From assembly GCA_002773695.1 (NCBI GenBank), contig PFAJ01000053.1, positions 1-34,693 of the forward strand: DNA of 34,693 nt, given 5' to 3'. The notes below the pieces were generated by a model. That model saw nothing but the letters and a program-made list of their open reading frames with translations, was not told where the DNA came from and ran no database searches. This document shows, one piece after another, positions 24,881-32,172 of the stretch. Every line of letters starts with the position of its first letter. Positions within the stretch are counted from its first letter, which is position 1. The translations under genes were made by a program, and so were the position numbers. The DNA comes from Candidatus Doudnabacteria bacterium CG10_big_fil_rev_8_21_14_0_10_41_10 (GTDB lineage: Bacteria; Patescibacteriota; Doudnabacteria; UBA920; 2-01-FULL-50-11).

Positions 24881-25642
24881 ATGAATCTACTCTTACAAAT
24901 AATTTTATACTCCGCCGCTTCTGGAATCCTTGCTTTGATAGGAGCATTGATTCTTCTTGGTAACACAAAACTTACAAAGAAGTTTTCAATCCACTTGGTA
25001 TCCTTTGCGACAGGAACCTTGCTCGCCATCGCTTTTTTAAACCTGCTTCCCGAAGCTTTGGAGACTGCCGCTGGTGAATCTCATGATGTTTTTGCCTGGG
25101 CGCTAGCCGGGTTGATTGCTTTCTTTTTATTCGAGAGGATCGTCCTCAAACTCCATTTTCATTTTCATGAAGAAGATGGCACCCACAAACACCCAACCCC
25201 GGTTTTACTGCTTGCCGGAGACGCCTTTCACAACTTTATTGACGGCGCCGCGATTGCCGCGGCTTTCTTGGTAAACTCTTCTTTGGGAATAGTGATAGCT
25301 ATTGGAGTTGCTCTGCACGAGGTCCCGCAAGAAATTGGAGATTTTTCAATAATGCTTCATCATGGTTGGAAAAAGTCCTTGGTATTTTGGTCAAACTTTG
25401 CAATTGCTTTAACAGCGGTTTTAGGCGCTGTTATGGCCTATATTGCCAAATCAGCAATTGAACCGTATCTGCCATATCTTTTGGCGTTTACTGCTGGCAG
25501 TTTTATCTATATCGCGGCGGCAGATTTGATCCCCGAGATAACCCGAGAAAAACCGCTCGACAAAAAAAGCCACACCGCAATCCTCCTGCTTTTTGGAGTT
25601 TTCATTGTATGGCTATTTAGTAATTTTACTCACGGTCACTAG
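24881..25642 (+). CDS. ZIP-family metal transporter, 253 aa
   Basis: A membrane importer for divalent metals, most often zinc. Several hydrophobic segments are visible, with a His-rich loop (LHFHFHEEDGTHKH) near the middle. The metal-transport motifs HNFIDGAA (TM4) and HEVPQEIGDF (TM5) are intact. The length fits bacterial ZIP proteins. It follows the Fur gene closely and is probably co-transcribed. It ends in TAG, with a strong terminator about 30 nt later. Confidence 0.93.
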   Translation: MNLLLQIILYSAASGILALIGALILLGNTKLTKKFSIHLVSFATGTLLAIAFLNLLPEALETAAGESHDVFAWALAGLIAFFLFERIVLKLHFHFHEEDGTHKHPTPVLLLAGDAFHNFIDGAAIAAAFLVNSSLGIVIAIGVALHEVPQEIGDFSIMLHHGWKKSLVFWSNFAIALTAVLGAVMAYIAKSAIEPYLPYLLAFTAGSFIYIAAADLIPEITREKPLDKKSHTAILLLFGVFIVWLFSNFTHGH

Positions 25643-25664
25643 CACCGACTCGGAAAAGATTAAT

Positions 25665-25704
25665 AAAAAAAATCCTTGGTTTCCCGCATCCAAGGACTCT
25701 TTTT
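25665..25704 (+). terminator. Terminator after the ZIP gene (bidirectional)
   Basis: TCCTTGG (25673-25679) pairs with CCAAGGA (25690-25696) across a 10-nt loop. An eight-A run lies upstream and CTCTTTTT downstream. Its right half is the 20-bp sequence duplicated at 26516. Confidence 0.75.
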
Positions 25705-25705
25705 G
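25686..25705. repeat. Left copy of a 20-bp direct repeat bracketing the tetrapeptide-repeat gene
   Basis: GCATCCAAGGACTCTTTTTG is identical to 26516-26535, exactly 830 bp away. This copy is the right arm of the ZIP terminator; the second copy lacks the matching left arm. Confidence 0.85.
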
Positions 25706-25731
25706 ACAATGCCACAACGATGTGGTATTTT
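25703..25731 (+). promoter_or_regulatory. Promoter for the tetrapeptide-repeat gene
   Basis: TTGACA at 25703-25708 and TATTTT at 25726-25731 are 17 bp apart. The -35 begins inside the direct repeat/terminator arm. Confidence 0.65.
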
Positions 25732-25755
25732 TGGTTGTTGGAAAAAGGAGGCGAA

Positions 25756-26391
25756 ATGGCAGTTAACCGGCAAGGTCTAAGCGACTTTCTCCTGCAACAA
25801 GGAGTGCCGCAAGACAAAGTTAAAAACGCGATGGCTCTGGTAGAGCCGTTGTTCCTGGTTGCCGAAGGAAAGAGAAAAATTCTCTTACCCCCAACCGAGG
25901 AAACCAAGCCGGAAGTCCTCGCTGCGCTGCAAGGACTTTTCGGGCAGGAGCAGGCACGCAAAGTCCTGCTTGTTTCGTCAAGCGAGCCTTTTGCCCGGCC
26001 CGAATGGATGACGGAAGAATCCTACCAAAAGGCTGTCCAGGCCACGCTCGTGAACACGCTCGGAGCCACGCTCATGAACACGCTCTTGGACACGCTCGAG
26101 GACACGCTCGGAGACATGCTCTGGGTCATGCTCGGGGCCAAGCTCGAGGACATGCTCCGGGTCACGCTCGTGAACACGCTCTTGAACATGCTCTGGGGCA
26201 CGCTCGAGGACACGCTCTGGGACATGCTCTGGGGCACGCTCTTTTTCTACTTCGGCTTTCTGCTGGCCGGAGAAGAACACGAAGAGCGGGTGGCAAAGCT
26301 CGCGGCTTTGACGCAAGTCATTGCCAAAGTCTGGTTGCCTTTCGGTGTGAAAAGTGACGAGCCGGGCTGCTGGCTCGTTATGGTTGCGTGA
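25756..26391 (+). CDS. Protein with 17 tandem xTLx tetrapeptide repeats, 211 aa
   Basis: The start at 25756 is fixed by AAGGAGG 4-5 nt upstream. Residues 1-95 form a soluble, helical-looking domain (MAVNRQGLSDFLLQQG at the start; a PEVLAALQGLFGQEQARKVL region later). From residue 96 there are 17 consecutive four-residue units of the form x-[TM]-L-x, such as NTLG, DTLE and DMLW, 68 residues in all. A tail of about 48 residues follows, beginning FFYFGFLLAGEEHEERVAKL. No known fold is recognised; the period of 4 could build an amphipathic helix with a slowly turning hydrophobic stripe, or a solenoid. It ends in TGA before a terminator and is bracketed by 20-bp direct repeats, suggesting an acquired cassette. 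Codon choice in the repeats is notably GC-rich. Confidence 0.8.
   Translation: MAVNRQGLSDFLLQQGVPQDKVKNAMALVEPLFLVAEGKRKILLPPTEETKPEVLAALQGLFGQEQARKVLLVSSSEPFARPEWMTEESYQKAVQATLVNTLGATLMNTLLDTLEDTLGDMLWVMLGAKLEDMLRVTLVNTLLNMLWGTLEDTLWDMLWGTLFFYFGFLLAGEEHEERVAKLAALTQVIAKVWLPFGVKSDEPGCWLVMVA
26041..26244 (+). repeat. 17 tandem copies of a 12-bp unit
   Basis: Units follow the pattern nnCAyGCTCnnG (for example AACACGCTCTTG). The run is exactly 204 bp without indels, and all changes keep the Leu codon CTC. One unit has AAG (Lys) instead of ACG/ATG. The regularity suggests recent expansion by slippage or recombination with selection on the repeat. Confidence 0.9.
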
Positions 26392-26413
26392 AAGGGGGGC
26401 CTGGTAATTTCTG

Positions 26414-26451
26414 ACCACTTCGTCACTTCGGTGACGCTGGTGGTTTTTTTT
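26414..26451 (+). terminator. Terminator after the tetrapeptide-repeat gene
   Basis: ACCAC..CGTCAC and GTGACG..GTGGT form a two-part stem closed by a TTCG tetraloop and followed by a run of eight T residues. Confidence 0.8.
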
Positions 26452-26515
26452 GTTTTAATACTTACTTGTTTGAGCCAATTTGCCGAAAAGACAAAGATGA
26501 GGCCAAGCATCAACG

Positions 26516-26535
26516 GCATCCAAGGACTCTTTTTG
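26516..26535. repeat. Right copy of the 20-bp direct repeat
   Basis: Identical to 25686-25705. It lies just upstream of the YibE/F gene and probably represents the original junction between the ZIP terminator and the YibE/F promoter (possible extended -10 TGGTAAAAT at 26543-26551). Confidence 0.85.
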
Positions 26536-26566
26536 GGATTTATGGTAAAATATCGGCGAGGATAAT

Positions 26567-27724
26567 TTGAACCGCATGAAAGTTTTTGCGACAAAATTTT
26601 TTTTGCTTGTTACTATATTTGTGATTTTAATCAGCGCGGCTTTTACTACGTCAAATGCCGCAAACGCTCAATCGCCAGACGAGCAAATACCTTCGCCCCA
26701 GCTCGATCTTGAGCCGGCGGAATTGCCACCGGAAGAGTTTTTCCGGGGTAAAGTGTTAAGCGCCGAGCAACCGGAAAGCATCGGCGTGCGTTTTCAGCGC
26801 GTGAAAGTTGAAGTTACTACCGGCTCGCTAAAAGGCGAAGTTCTAAACCTCGATCACGGCGGGACCTTAACGATCCGCGAAGATGAGCTGGTGCGCGAAG
26901 GCGAGGAAATTGTATTAATCGCAATTCCTACCTTTGAAGGAAAAACTGACTACTTTATCGTGGACAAATACCGTTTGCCGCCGGTGCTTTGGATTATCGC
27001 GATATTTTTTGCTCTTGCGATATTTTTCGGGAGAGCCCGAGGCTTGGGCGCGCTTGCCGGCCTGGCTATCAGCGTATTTGTAATTGTTAAACTCGTCTTG
27101 CCGAAAATTTTGGAAGGAGGATCCCCGCTTGCCAGCACTTTTTTGGGAATAGCGATTATTCTTCCGGTTTCAATTTTTTTGGCGCACGGTTTTTCAAAGA
27201 GAACTTCTGTAGCCCTGCTTTCTGGCGGTATTAGCATCGCATTGTCTGCCGGACTAGCCATTTTATTCGTCAACCTTTCAAAACTTTCAGGGCTCGGAAG
27301 CGAAGAAACTCTTTTTCTGCAAGTCGGACAATACGGGGAAATAAACTTTCAAGGCTTGCTGCTTGCGGGAATTCTAATCGGAGCTTTGGGAGTGTTGGAT
27401 GATATTACCGCCGCGCAGTCGGCGGTCGTGGACGAACTAAGCAAGGCCAATCCGAAATTTTCGCCGGCCGAACTTTACAAAATAGGAATTTCCGTGGGTC
27501 GCGAACACATCGCCTCTTTGGTAAACACTTTGGTGCTCGCTTATGCCGGAGCTTCGCTCCCCCTGCTCCTGCTTTTTTCAATAAACAAAAATACACCCCT
27601 GTGGGTGAATTTAAATTCCGGTTTTATCTCCGAGGAAATAATTAGGGCGGTGGTTGGTTCACTGGCTTTAATTTTAGCCGTACCAATTACCACCTGGCTG
27701 GCCTCCCGCCTGCTTAAAAAATAA
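26567..27724 (+). CDS. YibE/F-family membrane protein, 385 aa
   Basis: The N-terminus has a signal-like hydrophobic segment (residues ~7-25), followed by an extracytoplasmic beta-rich domain of about 110 residues. About eight transmembrane segments follow. Family-typical motifs are LGALGVLDDITAAQ and GREHIASLVNTLVLAYAGA. Function is not established for the family; it is a predicted integral membrane protein. TTG at 26567 is used as start because GAGG lies 5 nt upstream; the ATG three codons later (26576) is an alternative with poor SD spacing. The 3' end overlaps the convergent Nudix gene by 11 nt. Confidence 0.88.
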   Translation: MNRMKVFATKFFLLVTIFVILISAAFTTSNAANAQSPDEQIPSPQLDLEPAELPPEEFFRGKVLSAEQPESIGVRFQRVKVEVTTGSLKGEVLNLDHGGTLTIREDELVREGEEIVLIAIPTFEGKTDYFIVDKYRLPPVLWIIAIFFALAIFFGRARGLGALAGLAISVFVIVKLVLPKILEGGSPLASTFLGIAIILPVSIFLAHGFSKRTSVALLSGGISIALSAGLAILFVNLSKLSGLGSEETLFLQVGQYGEINFQGLLLAGILIGALGVLDDITAAQSAVVDELSKANPKFSPAELYKIGISVGREHIASLVNTLVLAYAGASLPLLLLFSINKNTPLWVNLNSGFISEEIIRAVVGSLALILAVPITTWLASRLLKK

Positions 27725-28123
27725 CGTCTTTATCTAACAATTCTTTAAAAAAGCTGTCGAAATTTTCCTTCGACATTTTTTTTATTTCTTCCAAGGTCCA
27801 CCACCGATACTCATCGTGGTCTTCGTCCAAAACCGGCGTTCCTTCTATTGCACCTATGTATGTGAGACGAACCACGTGCCGGTCTTTCACGCGAAGAATG
27901 TCCTGCGCCGCAACCAGCTTTGGCTCTTCAATCAAGTTAAGCCGTGTTTCTTCCTTAATCTCACGCTTGAGATTTTCAAGAAGTGGAGTGCCGGGATTGA
28001 TCCGGCCGCCGACAATATCCCACTGGCCACCAACCTCTGGGTATTTTTTTCCGAACGCTTCAACAACAAAAATTTCCCTTCGTTATTTTTTAGCAATACT
28101 TTTACTCCGACTTATAGTTGCAT
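27714..28123 (-). pseudogene. Nudix hydrolase gene with in-frame TAA and a one-base frameshift
   Basis: The ATG at 28123 follows the HD gene's stop by one base. The frame reads MQL, TAA (28114-28112), then VGVKVLLKNNEGKFLLLKRS, then SEK. At an A7 run (28050-28044 on the minus strand) the homologous frame changes: it continues KYPEVGGQWDIVGGRINPGT and the Nudix box residues REIKEET to the stop at 27714. Eight A residues would restore a single frame. The box GX5EX7REUXEEXGU is present except that the Gly after EE is Arg (EETRLNL). So two lesions interrupt an otherwise well-conserved nucleotide-sugar/NTP pyrophosphohydrolase-type gene. A -1 slip at A-AAA-AAT could bypass the second but not the first. 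Confidence 0.8.
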
Positions 28124-28124
28124 A

Positions 28125-28748
28125 TTATTTCTCCATCCAATCAAGCGCTTCGCCTTTTGGAAGGTCTTCGGTCCAATGCTTTAGAAAGTCCAAAATAATT
28201 TTTTTAAGCTTAGTGTCCTTTATATTCTTTGTGTAATAGCTTACCTGTTTAAAAGCAGAATCATTTTCGTCATATTTCTTCGACAGAGCTCCCACATATT
28301 TTTTGAATAAAAGCGCCTCGATGTAATCAGATATTTTTGCCACTACAGTTTCCAGACTTTTTCCTGCAAAAAGTTCCTTTGCTAACCCTTGAAAATAATT
28401 TTTATCAGAACCAAAAAAATGTGAAAGAAATTTAATGTTTTCATTTTCAAACTGCCGAGCCGCCTTTTTAGCCTTTTTGTTTAGCCTTCCATAAAAATAA
28501 TTAATATCACTGCCAAAAAGCTCCCCCAAATCATGAATCAAAGCCAGCTCCATAACGCGCTCAATATTGATTTCAAAGCCCTGCTTTTTGATGTTTCTTG
28601 CCAGTTGCCACGCGATAAAAGTAACCAGATACTGGTGTTGTGCCAAATCGCTCAACTCCTCTTTTTTTATCCCGCCCAATGCGTAACCATACTGGGGCAT
28701 GGAACGAGTAAGCTCAAGAAGTTTAAAAAGTTTTGATAAATGTTGCAT
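28125..28748 (-). CDS. HD-domain phosphohydrolase (5'-nucleotidase YfbR-like), 207 aa
   Basis: The HD signature is visible: His in LAQHQYLVTFIAWQ and HD in ALIHDLGELFGSD, with a later Asp in ISDYIEALLF completing a typical metal site. Members of this group hydrolyse deoxynucleoside monophosphates. The start at 28748 (MQHLSKLF) is preferred because the open frame further upstream is repeat sequence. No strong SD is visible. It is directly followed by the interrupted Nudix gene, so the pair was probably a nucleotide-clearing operon. Confidence 0.85.
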   Translation of the reverse strand: MQHLSKLFKLLELTRSMPQYGYALGGIKKEELSDLAQHQYLVTFIAWQLARNIKKQGFEINIERVMELALIHDLGELFGSDINYFYGRLNKKAKKAARQFENENIKFLSHFFGSDKNYFQGLAKELFAGKSLETVVAKISDYIEALLFKKYVGALSKKYDENDSAFKQVSYYTKNIKDTKLKKIILDFLKHWTEDLPKGEALDWMEK

Positions 28749-28756
28749 AAATTTAT

Positions 28757-28817
28757 TGTTCGAGCGGAATGAAATGGAGTCGAGAACTCCCAGTACTTCT
28801 CGACTGCGCTCGAAGGG
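28757..28817. repeat. Dispersed repeat with TTCGAGC / GCTCGAA ends
   Basis: TTCGAGCGGAATGAA...ACTGCGCTCGAA with an internal GTCGAGAACT...AGTACTTCTCGAC inverted pair. Similar 'TTCGAGC..GTCGAGA' strings recur at 31490-31510 and near 970-1050. Confidence 0.6.
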
Positions 28818-28871
28818 TAAACTAATCTGGACCACGGATTTCCCACTGTGACATCTAAGATGACATTCCTA

Positions 28872-29414
28872 CTAAAACCTCATCCTATACCAGTCTAACC
28901 CATATTCTTTCTGGATCAAAATCCGCTCGCCTTCATTACTGGTTTTATGGTTTTTCAATCCAAGGATCCGAATAGCCTCTTGGATATGTTCCTCTGATGT
29001 TCCCTCAATTTCTAAGTAGGCAGGCATTCCGGGATACTCATCCAAATCAAACCGCCAGTCTTTCAGTTCCCAAGAAATGCGAAATTTTTCCTGATGCGCG
29101 TTGTTTTCAAGTTTCAATTCTTTCAAAAATTCACCAACCGCTCCCGCGTCGCCTACTTTAAAATTTATTTCTTTATGAGTGCGTGATTTGCCCAATTTTT
29201 CTGATCGAGCTTTCCAGGTAACTTCCGAGTTGCCTTCGGTGTCCGTGCGAATCCGCAAAAACCACGGCTCCTCGCCCTCTTTTGTCCCCGGCTCCCAAAA
29301 CCAGTCAACCACAAACTTCGTATCAAGGATTTTCTTGGCGCCCAAAGAAGCAAGCGTCTGTCCGATTTGTTTTTTATCTACATCTAGGATTTTAGTCTCG
29401 GTTTCGTAAGTCAT
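28872..29414 (-). CDS. CYTH-domain protein (class IV adenylate cyclase/thiamine-triphosphatase-like), 180 aa
   Basis: The ExExK signature ETETK sits at residues 4-8, and alternating charged strands follow (WFLRIRTD, EVTWKARS, KFRISWEL, RFDLDEYP, AYLEIEG), as expected of the CYTH tunnel fold, which binds triphosphates with a divalent metal. The specific reaction (cyclic AMP synthesis or inorganic/organic triphosphate hydrolysis) cannot be told. The start at 29414 is chosen because the further upstream frame translates a REP-like repeat. Confidence 0.85.
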   Translation of the reverse strand: MTYETETKILDVDKKQIGQTLASLGAKKILDTKFVVDWFWEPGTKEGEEPWFLRIRTDTEGNSEVTWKARSEKLGKSRTHKEINFKVGDAGAVGEFLKELKLENNAHQEKFRISWELKDWRFDLDEYPGMPAYLEIEGTSEEHIQEAIRILGLKNHKTSNEGERILIQKEYGLDWYRMRF

Positions 29415-29423
29415 GCAAACATT

Positions 29424-29541
29424 TGTCATCCCCGCGAAAGTGGGGATCCAGGTTCTCAACTTTGCCTGCAAGATGGCAGGCTCAAACTATAAAGAAGTCT
29501 AAATCCCGTATATCCGCCTGAGGCGGATTAAGGGATGACAG
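29424..29541. repeat. REP-like repeat
   Basis: Ends TGTCATCCCCGCG and AGGGATGACAG, with hairpins TCCCCgcgaaagtGGGGA and ATCCGCCTGAGGCGGAT. It fills the gap between the CYTH gene and the chimeric gene at 29547. Confidence 0.7.
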
Positions 29542-29546
29542 CTAAA

Positions 29547-30299
29547 TCATAAATAATGAATCCTAATTCCTAATGATTTCGCCGTTTCGTGTTCATCGCG
29601 AGCGCCAAATGAGCTTTCCCAATTCGGCGCCATAAAAAGGTCGGTAATATGCCCGCTTCCCAAAACATCTCGCCAAAAACCAAAAAAATCCTTTTGTCCG
29701 TAGCCTTTTTCAATCAGCCGATGGAGCGTGCCATCCACATAAACTTCCGGCGCGGAAAATACCGGGAACTGGTGCTCGAGACGCAAGGCCTGCGTGTGAT
29801 CAAGAAGAATTTTCAAATTTTCGTCAATCTTGTCATAACCCTGCGAAGAAATCAAACCGGCCACGTAACCGGCTCGGTCGTGACTTTCCCGCGCTTTGGC
29901 GAGCTCCGCAAGCAAAGCCTCTTGGATTTCTTCCAAGGTTTCTAAATCTTTCAAGGTTTCATATAAAATGTCTTTCATAAAATTTTTCCCTTTAACCCCC
30001 TTCTTCCTATCGTTGTGGGTCCATTGTTCGACGGTGCGGCCTGCTGCCAAAGACAGACAGGAATATTCGGTGAGCGCGGCCTTCGTGGCCACGATGCTCG
30101 TCAGCGTCACCATCTTCCATGCATACAGTGCGATCTTTGTATTGATCGGGGAATTGGTGACGGCAACGGTGTTGCCATTGCCTGCCTGGTCAGTTGCCGA
30201 GGCGATGGCTGGCGGACCAGTGTTGTTCGCTGCGTTGGCCACGGTGACGCAAACCGCGACTATGGCCAACAGAAGTAGACTCTTTCGGAAAGTTAACAT
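29547..30299 (-). CDS. Chimeric gene: signal-peptide segment fused to DUF4406-like domain, 250 aa
   Basis: The start at 30299 is fixed by GAGGAG 8 nt upstream. Residues 1-24 form a clear signal peptide (LLLLAIVAVCVTVANA). Residues 25-107 are Ala/Thr-rich with a second hydrophobic stretch (MVTLTSIVATKAAL). From residue 108 an unrelated cytoplasmic-type domain begins with its own Met (ATG at 29978): MKDILYETLKDLETLEE, later YVAGLISSQGYDKIDENL, and ending MAPNWESSFGARDEHETAKS, the pattern of DUF4406/nucleoside 2-deoxyribosyltransferase-like proteins. Two genes may have been joined, possibly by an indel at a GGGGG run just before the second Met. The C-terminal domain may also be made separately. 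It ends in TGA. Confidence 0.65.
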   Translation of the reverse strand: MLTFRKSLLLLAIVAVCVTVANAANNTGPPAIASATDQAGNGNTVAVTNSPINTKIALYAWKMVTLTSIVATKAALTEYSCLSLAAGRTVEQWTHNDRKKGVKGKNFMKDILYETLKDLETLEEIQEALLAELAKARESHDRAGYVAGLISSQGYDKIDENLKILLDHTQALRLEHQFPVFSAPEVYVDGTLHRLIEKGYGQKDFFGFWRDVLGSGHITDLFMAPNWESSFGARDEHETAKSLGIRIHYL

Positions 30300-30480
30300 T
30301 GTTAATCTCCTCAAGTTACGCTCGTGCGCCCTATGTTTGCAGTCGTGCGTAAGACTGCGCATGAACTTGAACATCATTACCAACTTTTAGGGCAAATTAA
30401 GCGCGAGTAATCGTACCTAATTCGCCCCAAAAGTTTCCATTTCATATTCAAATTGCTCCCCCTTTTTGTTTATTATTTGA

Positions 30481-30510
30481 ATTATAATAAAAAATACTTC
30501 AGTTTTGCAA
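30481..30510 (-). promoter_or_regulatory. Promoter for the 30299 gene
   Basis: On the minus strand TTGCAA (30510-30505) and TATAAT (30486-30481) are 18 bp apart, leaving a leader of about 175 nt before the SD. The leader shows no recognised riboswitch. Confidence 0.55.
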
Positions 30511-30599
30511 ACATTTATCCCCAAAATAGCTAAATTTACCCTTTCTGCCCTTTTCTCCCATTATCCCTTTCACAAAGAATTCTTTCCTCCGCCCCATCC

Positions 30600-30675
30600 T
30601 GTCATGCTGATGACAATCAGGATTTCTGCTTTGAATAAAAAATCCCGGATCAAGTCCAAGATGACATACGGGATT
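30600..30675. repeat. REP-like repeat
   Basis: Begins TGTCATGCTGATGACA, with ATCCCGG inside and GGGATT near the end. It lies between the uxs-like gene and the upstream leader of the 30299 gene. Confidence 0.5.
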
Positions 30676-30680
30676 CAGCA

Positions 30681-31730
30681 TCACAAGGTAGCCTTAAAAT
30701 ACTCAATTGTCTTTTTCAAACCCTCTTCCAGTTGCACCTTCGGTTCCCAGGAAAGTTTTTCACGCGCTAAAGCAATATCCGGCTGTCGCTGCTGCGGATC
30801 GTCCTGCGGTAAAGCTTTATATATTATTTTTGATCTCGATCCGGTCAGCTCTAAAACTTGTTTTGCCAGTTCCAGCATTGTGAATTCTTCCGGGTTACCA
30901 ATATTCATTGGACCTGAAAAATCTTCCGTATTCATAAATCTCCAAAGAGCTTCTATCTCGTCAGTGACAAAACAAAACGATCTGGTTTGCGATCCATCAC
31001 CATAAATTGTAATATCTTCCCCTTTCAATGCCTGTAAAATGAAGTTAGAAACTACCCGGCCATCATCCTTGGCCATGCGAGGGCCATAGGTGTTAAAAAT
31101 TCTTGGTACTCGAATATCAACACCGTGCGCCCGATGATAGTCGAAGCACAAAGTCTCTGCCACTCTTTTTCCTTCGTCGTAGCAAGCGCGTGGGCCAATA
31201 GTGTTGACGTTACCCCAGTAACTTTCTTTTTGCGGGTGGACCAAAGGATCGCCATAAATTTCCGAGGTCGAGGCCTGCAAAACCGTCGCGTCATTTTTTT
31301 TAGCAAGCTCCAAAATATTTATCATACCGGCTGTATTGGTTTTGATGGTCGCAATCGCATTTTTTTGATAATGCACAGGACTTGCAGGGCATGCAAGATT
31401 GTAAATCTGATCGAGTTTTTCTTGCCCCCACCCCATGTCATTCCGGACGCCACGATGCGAAACGGAAGGCGATCCGGAATCCAGATTATTGTTCGAGCGA
31501 AGTCGAGAACCCGGATCCCCGATCGAGTCGGGGATGACAGAAAAGAGAGGCTCTATAATATCATGCTCGACAAATTTAAAATTTTCATTTTTTTCCAGAT
31601 GCTTGATATTCTCCCGGCTTCCGGTCAGCAAATTATCAAGACAAATAACCTTATCGCCTTTCGCGATAAGGTAGTCGCACAAATGAGATCCGATAAAACC
31701 CGCTCCTCCCGTAACTAAAATTGTTTTCAT
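30681..31730 (-). CDS. UDP-glucuronate decarboxylase-like NAD-dependent epimerase with in-frame repeat insertion, 349 aa
   Basis: An extended SDR enzyme: [10 protein letters not shown] (residues 8-17) binds [15 protein letters not shown] and [12 protein letters not shown] match UDP-glucuronic acid decarboxylase (UXS)-type proteins, and the catalytic Tyr-Lys motif occurs as YDEGKR after GPRACYDE. These make UDP-xylose or related nucleotide sugars for glycans. The family is usually about 310 residues; the extra length is an in-frame segment at residues 64-102, a repeat-derived peptide containing [13 protein letters not shown] and RNDMGWGQ. It falls between a strand (IIEPLF) and the conserved '[12 protein letters not shown]', in a loop before the substrate site. 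Termination is by TGA. It is 2 nt after the small membrane gene. Confidence 0.88.
   Translation of the reverse strand: MKTILVTGGAGFIGSHLCDYLIAKGDKVICLDNLLTGSRENIKHLEKNENFKFVEHDIIEPLFSVIPDSIGDPGSRLRSNNNLDSGSPSVSHRGVRNDMGWGQEKLDQIYNLACPASPVHYQKNAIATIKTNTAGMINILELAKKNDATVLQASTSEIYGDPLVHPQKESYWGNVNTIGPRACYDEGKRVAETLCFDYHRAHGVDIRVPRIFNTYGPRMAKDDGRVVSNFILQALKGEDITIYGDGSQTRSFCFVTDEIEALWRFMNTEDFSGPMNIGNPEEFTMLELAKQVLELTGSRSKIIYKALPQDDPQQRQPDIALAREKLSWEPKVQLEEGLKKTIEYFKATL
31425..31541. repeat. REP-like element inserted in-frame in the decarboxylase gene
   Basis: The 117-bp insert begins (minus strand) TCTGTCATCCCCGAC and includes CGGAATGACATG near its end, the same termini as the intergenic REP-like repeats. 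It also contains the TTCGAGC/GTCGAGA block. It adds 39 codons without a stop. It resembles in principle the Rickettsia palindromic elements that insert within coding genes. Confidence 0.85.
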
Positions 31731-31732
31731 TC

Positions 31733-32008
31733 CTAATTGCTTAGGCTGTTACTGTCTGCCCACTCAATATATTTCTTGCAGTACTCAAAGCTTCCAAACT
31801 CCCCTTCGCTCTGCGATATAAATCCTTGGCACCTTGCGACCTCTTGTTTTATCAACTCATCGACCTCGGAATATTTTTTAGCGTTCTCAACCGCAGTCTT
31901 CGCCTCGGCACGCAATTTTACCGTTTCGTTGTACCAATAATAAAAATACGACCCGGCAAGGACCACAATCACGAAAACAACTAATTTAACTTTCCGTCTC
32001 CAGTTCAT
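31733..32008 (-). CDS. Small membrane-anchored hypothetical protein, 91 aa
   Basis: The start at 32008 (MNWRRKVK) is followed by one transmembrane segment ([18 protein letters not shown], residues ~9-26). A charged extracytoplasmic or periplasm-facing helical region follows, with two cysteines (ARCQGF and EYCKKY). It ends 2 nt before the decarboxylase start (stop TAG, then GA, then ATG), so translational coupling is likely. The family is not recognised. The upstream frame to 32044 has no SD. Confidence 0.6.
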   Translation of the reverse strand: MNWRRKVKLVVFVIVVLAGSYFYYWYNETVKLRAEAKTAVENAKKYSEVDELIKQEVARCQGFISQSEGEFGSFEYCKKYIEWADSNSLSN

Positions 32009-32038
32009 GGTTATATTATAGATCAAAATCGTCAAGGT

Positions 32039-32160
32039 TGTCATCCCGGCCTACGAGCCGGGATCCAGGTTATCTGGTATTCGAGTGTGGCCAAGACCTG
32101 GATTCCCGATTCTGCCTTCGTAGCCACTTCGGCGAAGTAGGCTCAACTCGGGAATGACAT
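32039..32160. repeat. REP-like repeat
   Basis: Ends TGTCATCCCGG and CGGGAATGACA, with an inner hairpin ATCCCGG cctacgag CCGGGAT and GACCTGGATTCCCG matching its mirror CCAGG. It lies directly before the MITE at 32173. Confidence 0.7.
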
Positions 32161-32172
32161 TTAGAATATTAC

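Noticed and set aside
26041-26244. CRISPR array
   Set aside because: The repeats are 12 bp, directly adjacent and coding, with no spacers. No other array-like pattern was seen.
25978-26418. Long reverse-strand and alternate-frame ORFs over the 12-bp repeats (Arg/Glu/His-rich)
   Set aside because: A stop-free 12-bp repeat leaves other frames open automatically. Only the plus frame from 25756 has a promoter, SD and a terminator at its end.
28749-28835. N-terminal extension of the HD protein (and likewise of CYTH at 29415-29471 and S12 at 7851-7916)
   Set aside because: These open upstream stretches translate dispersed repeat or intergenic sequence and lack start signals; family starts fit the internal Met.
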